Source of the DNA: an uncultured Eubacteriales bacterium
Lineage (GTDB): Bacteria; Bacillota; Clostridia; Peptostreptococcales; Anaerovoracaceae
Direction of reading: 5' to 3'
Assembly (NCBI GenBank): GCA_902765035.1
Contig: CACWYF010000026.1
Span: 1 to 9,928 of the forward strand
Length of the DNA: 9,928 bases
Positions 4,643 to 9,928 of the stretch are shown piece after piece. Position numbers and translations under genes: made by a program. Every line of letters begins with the position of its first letter. Position 1 is the first letter of the stretch. Under the pieces are notes generated by a model. That model saw only the letters and a program-made list of their open reading frames with translations, did not search any database and was not told the DNA's origin.

Positions 4643-7561
4643 TTACAGCATCTTCTTAAGATACTGTCCTGTATAGGATTCTTTCACCTGCGCGACTTCT
4701 TCAGGTGTTCCTTCGGTGACTATGTACCCGCCGCCGTCACCGCCCTGAGGTCCGAGGTCGATGATGTGGTCGGCCTGCTTGACGACGTCAAGGTTGTGCT
4801 CGATGACTACTACCGTGTTGCCTTCGTCGACAAGTCTGTTCAGTACGTACAGCAGCTTCTCAACATCGGCAAAATGAAGTCCCGTTGTCGGTTCGTCGAG
4901 GATGTAGAGAGTGCGTCCGGTGCTTCTCTTTGAAAGCTCTGTCGCAAGCTTGATCCTCTGTGCCTCACCGCCCGACAGCTGTGTGGACGGCTGTCCGAGG
5001 CTTATGTATCCGAGGCCTACATCGTCGAGCGTCTTCAGGTAGCGGAGGATGCTCTGCTGGTTCTCGAAGAACGGTATCGCTTCTGCGACTGTCATGTTCA
5101 GGACCTCGGAGATATTCTTGCCTTTGTACTTGACCTCCAGCGTCTCATGATTGTATCTTGCGCCTCCGCAGACCTCGCACGGCACGAATACATCAGGCAG
5201 GAAGTTCATCTCTACCTTGATGATGCCGTCGCCGTTGCAGTGCTCGCAGCGTCCGCCCTTTACATTGAAGCTGAACCTGCCCGGATTGTAGCCGCGGACT
5301 TTGGCCTCAGGCATCTCTGCAAAGAGGTTTCTGATGTGCGTGAACATGCCGGTATAGGTTGCCGGGTTGGATCTCGGCGTCTTTCCTATAGGCGACTGGT
5401 CGATGTTGATGACCTTGTCAAAATTCTCGATGCCCCTGATCTCGCGGAATTTGCCCGGTCGCTCCTGTGTCTTGTTCGTGACCCTGGACACACCCTTGTA
5501 GAGGATCTCATTTACGAGGCTGGATTTGCCCGATCCGCTGACACCCGTGACAAGCACGAGCTTGCCGGCAGGTATCCTTACATCAATATTCTTGAGGTTA
5601 TTCTCCTGAGCACCGATTATATCCAGATATAGTCCGTTGCCCGGTCTTCTGACAGCCGGCACTTCGATGTGCCTCTTGCCCGAGAGAAACTGCCCGGTTA
5701 TGGACTCAGGACAGTTCTTGATATCCTCAACGGTTCCCTGTGCAACGAGCTCACCTCCGTTGACTCCGGCACCCGGCCCTATGTCTACGATGTAATCCGC
5801 TGCATACATAGTATCCTCATCATGCTCAACGATGATCAGGGTATTGCCCATGTCCGTCAGGTCACGCAGCGATGCGAGCAGCTTGTCATTATCACTCTGG
5901 TGAAGTCCGATAGACGGCTCGTCGAGTATATACAGCACTCCTACGAGGCCCGATCCTATCTGTGTCGCGAGTCTTATTCTCTGGGATTCTCCTCCGGAGA
6001 GGGTCCCGGCCGATCTGCTGAGAGTCAGATATCCGAGTCCTACATTCTTGAGGAAGCTCAGTCTAGCCCTGATCTCCTTGGTGACCATGCTGCTGATCTT
6101 CTTATCTCTTTCGCTGAGCTGTCCTTCGAGATCCTCGAAGAATCTCAGCGCCTGGACTACCGAAAGATCAGTCAGATCAATTATGTTCTTTCCCCCGACA
6201 GTGACCGCAAGCACCGTATCCTTGAGCTTGCGTCCGTGGCATACAGGGCATTCCTCCTCTGTCATCATGTCGGAGATCTTGTTCTTGATGAATTCCGAGT
6301 TGGTCTCGCCCCACCTGCGCTCGAGACTCGGGATGACGCCCTCGAAGGTATGGTTCATGTGGGATACTCTGCCCGATCTGCTCTCGTAGGTATACTTTAG
6401 TCTGCGCGTTCCGGTACCGTGCAGGAGCTCATCCTTGAATTTAGGCGGGAGAACCTTGTACGGAACGGACAGGTCAGTTCCGTGATCTACCGCGAGACGG
6501 TTGAGCATCTGGCGGTAAAATCCCATTGCATCCAGAGATGCAAAAACATTTCCCATCGCTCCGTTGAGGATGCTCTTGTTCTCGTCTGTTACTACTGCCT
6601 CATCAGTGATCCTTAGTGTGAATCCGAGTCCGCTGCAGCAGTCGCATGCACCGTAAGGCGCATTGAAAGAGAACATTCTCGGTTCCATCTCTTCAAGGCC
6701 GACTCCGTGCTCAGGGCAGGAGAACTTAGTCGAGTATGTCACAAGAGTCTCCTTCTGCTCAGCAAAGAGATTGCCGTCAGGAGCGGCGTCGTCCGGTGCT
6801 CCCTGCTGCTGAAGTTCTGTACTCTGTACCTGCTTCTTATCCGGGAGATACATGACGTTGCAGATGCCTTCGCCTTCCTTGATGGCTATCTCGAGTGCCT
6901 CGGCAATACGGCTGCGGTTGTCTTCTCTTATAACGATCCTGTCGACTACGATCTCGATGGTATGCTTGTTGTTTTTGGCAAGCGTGATCTCGTCTTCGTC
7001 GATCCTCCTGATCTCTCCGTCGACTCTGACTCTTGTATATCCGTCACGTCGGATCCTGTCGAATATGGCTTTGTGCTCACCCTTGCGGCCTCTTATGACC
7101 GGCGCAAGCACTATGATCCTCGTTCCGACTCCGTGGCTCTGAATGTTCTCGATAATACTGTCGATGGACTGGCTGGCTATCTCCCTGCCGCATACAGGGC
7201 AGTGCGGAACGCCAATCCTCGCATAGAGGAGTCTCAGATAGTCGTATATCTCAGTGACCGTTCCGACAGTCGACCTCGGGTTGCGGCTCGTCGTCTTCTG
7301 ATCGATGCTAATTGCAGGTGAAAGTCCCTCGATAAGCTGTACATCCGGCTTCTTCATAAGTCCAAGGAACTGGCGGGCATATGAAGAGAGCGACTCGACA
7401 TACTTCTTCTGTCCCTCTGCATAAAGAGTGTCAAATGCAAGTGAAGACTTGCCCGAGCCCGACAGTCCGGTCAGTACGACCATCTTGTCACGCGGGATCG
7501 TGACATCTATTCCCTTGAGATTGTGCTCTCTTGCACCTTTGATTACTATGTTTTTTTCCAT
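4643..7561 (-). CDS. uvrA: Excinuclease ABC subunit A
   Basis: UvrA is the dimeric ATPase that finds bulky DNA lesions and loads UvrB. This 972-residue copy has both ABC modules. Module 1 has Walker [10 protein letters not shown] (32-40), signature LSGGESQR (521-528) and Walker B LYILDEP (543-549). Module 2 has Walker A GVSGSGKS (673-680), signature LSGGEAQR (862-869) and Walker B (885-891). The second zinc site is C772-x2-C775 and C795-x2-C798. The first, usually four Cys, reads C282-x2-H285 ... C306-x2-C309, with His in place of Cys. It is about 30 residues longer than the usual 940, apparently because of a hydrophilic Gln/Asp/Ala-rich insertion at about 241-272. The ATG at 7559-7561 begins the standard [19 protein letters not shown] opening, but no ribosome binding site precedes it. 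It lies 82 bases downstream of uvrB on the same strand and is likely co-transcribed. Confidence 0.98.
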   Translation of the reverse strand: MEKNIVIKGAREHNLKGIDVTIPRDKMVVLTGLSGSGKSSLAFDTLYAEGQKKYVESLSSYARQFLGLMKKPDVQLIEGLSPAISIDQKTTSRNPRSTVGTVTEIYDYLRLLYARIGVPHCPVCGREIASQSIDSIIENIQSHGVGTRIIVLAPVIRGRKGEHKAIFDRIRRDGYTRVRVDGEIRRIDEDEITLAKNNKHTIEIVVDRIVIREDNRSRIAEALEIAIKEGEGICNVMYLPDKKQVQSTELQQQGAPDDAAPDGNLFAEQKETLVTYSTKFSCPEHGVGLEEMEPRMFSFNAPYGACDCCSGLGFTLRITDEAVVTDENKSILNGAMGNVFASLDAMGFYRQMLNRLAVDHGTDLSVPYKVLPPKFKDELLHGTGTRRLKYTYESRSGRVSHMNHTFEGVIPSLERRWGETNSEFIKNKISDMMTEEECPVCHGRKLKDTVLAVTVGGKNIIDLTDLSVVQALRFFEDLEGQLSERDKKISSMVTKEIRARLSFLKNVGLGYLTLSRSAGTLSGGESQRIRLATQIGSGLVGVLYILDEPSIGLHQSDNDKLLASLRDLTDMGNTLIIVEHDEDTMYAADYIVDIGPGAGVNGGELVAQGTVEDIKNCPESITGQFLSGKRHIEVPAVRRPGNGLYLDIIGAQENNLKNIDVRIPAGKLVLVTGVSGSGKSSLVNEILYKGVSRVTNKTQERPGKFREIRGIENFDKVINIDQSPIGKTPRSNPATYTGMFTHIRNLFAEMPEAKVRGYNPGRFSFNVKGGRCEHCNGDGIIKVEMNFLPDVFVPCEVCGGARYNHETLEVKYKGKNISEVLNMTVAEAIPFFENQQSILRYLKTLDDVGLGYISLGQPSTQLSGGEAQRIKLATELSKRSTGRTLYILDEPTTGLHFADVEKLLYVLNRLVDEGNTVVVIEHNLDVVKQADHIIDLGPQGGDGGGYIVTEGTPEEVAQVKESYTGQYLKKML

Positions 7562-7615
7562 ATTTATATAACTATATTACGATTGTTGTAACCTTGTTTA
7601 TCAGTTGTCCGTATA

Positions 7616-7635
7616 ACCGGAAATGTGGTTCCGGT
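7616..7635 (-). other. Intercistronic stem-loop between uvrB and uvrA
   Basis: A perfect 7-bp stem (ACCGGAA / TTCCGGT) with a 6-base loop begins 8 bases after the uvrB stop. On the minus strand TATACGG follows rather than a T-run, so it is unlikely to be a full terminator. It may stabilise uvrB mRNA or reduce uvrA expression. The 54 bases between it and the uvrA ATG are A/T-rich. Confidence 0.5.
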
Positions 7636-7643
7636 CCTCAGTG

Positions 7644-9620
7644 TCAGGCCCTCAGGCTGGCCCGGAGTTCGAAGAGAACATCACGGAGCTCTGCTGCACG
7701 CTCGAAGTCAAGCTGCTTTGCGGCTTCCTTCATGTTCTTCTCCACATCGCGGATCGTCTCACGGAGTTCTGCGGTCGTCATCGCCTTAGGGTCTCTGACA
7801 TTCTTATCGCCGTGATACTCTTCGACCGCTCTTGCGATCTCCCTTATAGGCTTGACGATGGTCTTAGGCACGATGCCGTGAGCCTTGTTGTACTCATCCT
7901 GGACCTTGCGTCTGCGGGCTGTCTCGTCGATACACGCCTTCATCGCAGGGCTGATGTGATCTCCGTACATGATGACGCGGCCGTGCTCATTACGGGCAGC
8001 TCTTCCGACTGTCTGGATGAGCGAGGTCTCATTACGGAGGAATCCCTGCTGGTCAGCATCAAGTATCGCTATGAGCGACACCTCTGGAAGGTCGAGACCC
8101 TCACGCAGCAGGTTGATGCCTACCAGGACATCGAATTTTGCCATTCGCAGGTCCCTGATTATCTCCAGCCTCTCAAAATTATCTATGTCTGAATGCAGAT
8201 ATCTGACTCTGATGCCCTGTTCCTGCAGGAACTTGGTCAGGTCTTCAGCCATTCTCTTGGTAAGTGTGGTTACGAGGACGCGCTCGTTCTGCTTAGTTGT
8301 CTTATATATCTCACCTATCAGGTCATCTATCTGACCCTCGGTAGGACGGACCTCGATCAGCGGATCGAGAAGTCCTGTCGGTCTTATCAGCTGCTCTGCC
8401 GTAACGCCGCCGGAACGGTTCAGTTCATACTCTGCCGGTGTTGCGGAGACATATACTGTCTGCCCGGTCAGTTTGCTGAACTCGTCGAATTTAAGCGGCC
8501 TGTTGTCAAAGGCTGAAGGAAGTCTGAATCCGTATTCGACCAGCGATTCCTTTCTTGAATGGTCGCCGTTGTACATCGCGCGCAGCTGAGGCAGCATCGC
8601 ATGCGACTCGTCAATGATCGTCAGGAAATCCCCGTCCGGGAAGTAGTCCAGCAGTGTGTACGGCCTCTCTCCCGGTTTCAGGAAGTTGATGTGCCTGGAA
8701 TAGTTCTCGATACCCTTGCATGTGCCTACTTCCATCATCATCTCGATGTCGTAATTGGTCCTCTGCTCAAGTCTCTCAGCCTCCAGCAGCTTGCCGTTGG
8801 CACGGAACCAGTCGAGCCGCTCTTTCAGTTCCTCTCTGATCGAAGCTACTGCGAGCTGCATGTCCTCCCTGCTGGTGACATAGTGGCTGGCCGGGAAGAT
8901 CGAGATGTGCTGGCGTGATGCAGTCACCTCGCCTGTCAGCGGATCGATCTCTCTGATACTCTCGATCTCATCGCCGAACATCTCCAGCCTGACGGCTTCT
9001 TCTCCGCCGGCAGGATATATGTCTATGACATCTCCTCTTGCACGGAAAGAGCCGCGCTGGAAGTCTATGTCATTCCTCGTATACTGTATCTCAGTCAGCC
9101 TGCGCAGGAGTTCCATTCTCTCGATCTCCATACCAGGTCTCAGGCTGATCAGCTGATTGCGGTAGGACGCCGGTGAACCGAGTCCGTAGATGCAGGATAC
9201 CGAGGCTACGATGATGACATCCTTCCTCTCGAGCTGAGCAGCGGTCGCCGAGTGTCTCAGCTTGTCGATCTCTTCGTTTATATCTGCATCCTTCTCTATG
9301 TACAGGTCTCTTGAAGGCACGTATGCCTCAGGCTGATAGTAATCGTAGTAGCTGACAAAATACTCGACTGCATTGTCAGGGAAGAACTCCTTGAACTCGC
9401 CGTGCAGCTGGGCCGCAAGAGTCTTGTTGTGCGAGATGACAAGGGTCGGCTTCTGTACAGCCTCGATGATCTTGGCCATCGTAAAAGTCTTGCCGGATCC
9501 GGTAACGCCCATCAGCGTCTGGGCCTCCCTTCCTGCAAGTATTCCGTCCGCTATCTCCCTTATCGCCTGCGGCTGATCTCCCGTAGGCGCAAAATCACTT
9601 ACGACTCTGAACTTAGGCAT
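7644..9620 (-). CDS. uvrB: Excinuclease ABC subunit B
   Basis: UvrB is the helicase-like ATPase that takes damaged DNA from UvrA and recruits the UvrC nuclease. At 658 residues it has the normal length. Walker A GVTGSGKT is at 38-45. The Tyr-rich beta-hairpin that clamps the damaged strand is at about 87-105 ([14 protein letters not shown]...). The Walker B box DESH is at 337-340, and the helicase motifs [11 protein letters not shown] (474-484) and QTVGRAARN (536-544) follow. The C-terminal UVR motif that binds UvrC is at about 615-656 ([15 protein letters not shown]). The segment usually written DADKEGFLR reads DADQQGFLR here. The ATG at 9618-9620 is preceded by GAGGAGG (9632-9638) with 11-base spacing. 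A LexA box and two promoter candidates upstream suggest SOS induction plus basal expression. uvrA follows on the same strand. Confidence 0.98.
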   Translation of the reverse strand: MPKFRVVSDFAPTGDQPQAIREIADGILAGREAQTLMGVTGSGKTFTMAKIIEAVQKPTLVISHNKTLAAQLHGEFKEFFPDNAVEYFVSYYDYYQPEAYVPSRDLYIEKDADINEEIDKLRHSATAAQLERKDVIIVASVSCIYGLGSPASYRNQLISLRPGMEIERMELLRRLTEIQYTRNDIDFQRGSFRARGDVIDIYPAGGEEAVRLEMFGDEIESIREIDPLTGEVTASRQHISIFPASHYVTSREDMQLAVASIREELKERLDWFRANGKLLEAERLEQRTNYDIEMMMEVGTCKGIENYSRHINFLKPGERPYTLLDYFPDGDFLTIIDESHAMLPQLRAMYNGDHSRKESLVEYGFRLPSAFDNRPLKFDEFSKLTGQTVYVSATPAEYELNRSGGVTAEQLIRPTGLLDPLIEVRPTEGQIDDLIGEIYKTTKQNERVLVTTLTKRMAEDLTKFLQEQGIRVRYLHSDIDNFERLEIIRDLRMAKFDVLVGINLLREGLDLPEVSLIAILDADQQGFLRNETSLIQTVGRAARNEHGRVIMYGDHISPAMKACIDETARRRKVQDEYNKAHGIVPKTIVKPIREIARAVEEYHGDKNVRDPKAMTTAELRETIRDVEKNMKEAAKQLDFERAAELRDVLFELRASLRA

Positions 9621-9667
9621 AAAATACGTTGCCTCCTCATTGTTCTCTGATGCTCATACAGCATGAG

Positions 9668-9698
9668 TGTGACAAAAGGGACGGTCCCTAATGACACA
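9668..9698 (-). repeat. REP-like palindrome in the uvrB leader
   Basis: An imperfect 31-bp palindrome: outer TGTGACA / TGACACA arms flank the self-complementary core AGGGAC-GGTCCCT. From general knowledge, palindromes of the type TGTCA...GGGAC(G)GTCCC...TGACA are scattered through Firmicute genomes and resemble REP sequences linked to Y1-type transposases. It would lie in the untranslated leader of uvrB whichever of the two promoters is used, 48 bases before the start codon. No transposase gene is in the window. Confidence 0.6.
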
Positions 9699-9715
9699 TC
9701 ATCTATGTCCCGTCA

Positions 9716-9744
9716 ATTATCTTTTGATTAGAAAAAAATATCAA
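9716..9744 (-). promoter_or_regulatory. Second uvrB promoter (P2), near consensus
   Basis: On the minus strand TTGATA (9739-9744) and GATAAT (9716-9721) are spaced by exactly 17 bases, each five of six to consensus. The -35 lies in the 3' arm of the upstream terminator hairpin and the spacer includes its T-run. Transcription would start near 9709, giving a leader of about 90 bases. It has no LexA box of its own and could give basal expression. Confidence 0.55.
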
Positions 9745-9763
9745 CCCCTTTTCAGAGGTTGAT
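9732..9763 (-). terminator. Intrinsic terminator of the gene upstream of uvrB
   Basis: On the minus strand ATCAACCTCT (9754-9763) pairs with AGGGGTTGAT (9740-9749), a 10-bp stem with one G-U pair, around a GAAA tetraloop. One A and then seven T (9732-9738) follow. It fits the end of transcription from the partial gene at 9850-9928. The predicted start point of promoter P1 falls inside its 5' arm, so only read-through transcripts could form the complete hairpin. Confidence 0.85.
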
Positions 9764-9765
9764 TA

Positions 9766-9794
9766 ATTCTATCATATATCCGTTCTGCGAACAA
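9766..9794 (-). promoter_or_regulatory. SOS-type uvrB promoter (P1) overlapping the LexA box
   Basis: On the minus strand TTGTTC (9789-9794) and TAGAAT (9766-9771) are 17 bases apart. The -35 lies in the LexA box, so bound LexA would block RNA polymerase. The predicted start is near 9759, inside the 5' arm of the neighbouring terminator. Confidence 0.55.
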
Positions 9795-9801
9795 GTGTTC
9801 T
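9788..9801. promoter_or_regulatory. LexA (SOS) operator upstream of uvrB
   Basis: CGAACAAGTGTTCT has the Gram-positive LexA/DinR core GAAC-N4-GTTC and matches CGAACRNRYGTTYC at 13 of 14 positions. It covers the -35 of P1 and lies about 170 bases before uvrB, a known SOS gene in many bacteria. Repression of uvrB-uvrA by LexA and induction on DNA damage are therefore likely. Confidence 0.85.
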
Positions 9802-9810
9802 CGGCGCATA

Positions 9811-9849
9811 AGTGCGCTTTTCATCAGCACTTTTGCTCCATAGCGCACT
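9811..9849 (-). other. Stem-loop directly after the upstream gene's stop codon
   Basis: AGTGCGCT (9811-9818) and AGCGCACT (9842-9849) are perfect 8-base inverted repeats around a 23-base loop, starting at the base after the partial gene's TAG. No T-run follows on the minus strand. A smaller competing hairpin (GCGCA-TAAG-TGCGC, about 9805-9818) overlaps it. It may be a 3' mRNA structure; its role is unknown. Confidence 0.4.
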
Positions 9850-9928
9850 CTACTTTCCGTTCATAAATTCCCTGATCGCCTCTGCATCATGATACCCCTT
9901 GTGATACAGTGCCTCGATAGTCTCGGGA
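9850..9928 (-). CDS. C-terminal end of an unidentified gene (partial)
   Basis: On the minus strand an open frame enters from the window edge and ends with TAG at 9850-9852. The visible tail is about 25 residues, ending ALYHKGYHDAEAIREFMNGK. The composition is that of a normal soluble protein helix, and the stop is followed by stem-loops and a good terminator, which supports a real gene end. The xLYxxGYxDA pattern is reminiscent of the end of some patatin-like phospholipases, but this is too short to assign. Direction is the same as uvrB, but the terminator at 9732-9763 separates them. Confidence 0.6.
   Translation of the reverse strand, partial: PETIEALYHKGYHDAEAIREFMNGK

Noticed and set aside
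5669..6400. Plus-strand open frame of 243 codons, and other long plus-strand frames across 4640-9650.
   Set aside because: They lie antisense inside uvrA and uvrB, whose full conserved motifs fix the true frame. They lack start signals and recognisable domains.
7562..7590. TTACAA-N17-TATAAA as a separate uvrA promoter.
   Set aside because: The -10 would touch the start codon, so transcription would begin inside the gene; chance A/T-rich matches are likely here.
9805..9824. Plus-strand hairpin GCGCA-TAAG-TGCGC followed by TTTT as a plus-strand terminator.
   Set aside because: Only a 5-bp stem and four T, and no plus-strand gene ends nearby.

Overview
The window looks like a piece of chromosome from a low-to-mid GC anaerobic Firmicute (class Clostridia; the family cannot be fixed from sequence alone). 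The reasons are the Clostridia-style protein sequences (a short single-span LepB, SmpB, an RluC/D-like pseudouridine synthase), strong AGGAGG-type ribosome binding sites in front of several genes, T-rich intrinsic terminators, and a Gram-positive type LexA box (GAAC-N4-GTTC) in front of uvrB. Most of the window is housekeeping: NAD salvage, rRNA/tRNA modification, protein export, ribosome rescue and nucleotide excision repair.

Layout. At 1-93, on the minus strand, lies what looks like the 5' end of a group IIC intron. It starts directly after the T-run of the pncB terminator (95-124). A minus-strand operon follows: a small one-span membrane protein with an Ala/Glu/Pro-rich tail (1622-1927), then nicotinate phosphoribosyltransferase pncB (141-1595), read from a promoter at 2043-2071. 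Divergent from it, a promoter at 2082-2111 drives an RluA-family pseudouridine synthase (2139-3305). That gene overlaps lepB (3298-3915, TTG start) by 8 bases. A 162-bp dyad element (3907-4068) with a perfect 17-bp closing stem and two internal hairpins sits between lepB and smpB (4093-4572). smpB ends in a terminator that overlaps its stop codon.

Convergent to this is a minus-strand uvrB-uvrA pair (uvrB 7644-9620, uvrA 4643-7561). Together they encode the damage-recognition half of the UvrABC excinuclease. The region upstream of uvrB (9621-9849) is dense: a LexA box overlapping the -35 of one promoter, a terminator for the upstream gene whose stem contains the predicted start point of that promoter, a second near-consensus promoter whose -35 lies in the terminator stem, and a palindromic repeat in the untranslated leader. 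The last bases (9850-9928) hold the C-terminal end of an unidentified minus-strand gene.

The least explained parts are the structured 162-bp lepB-smpB element and the intron at the left edge. The protein-coding part is conventional. No CRISPR array, tRNA, rRNA, phage or defence genes are visible.
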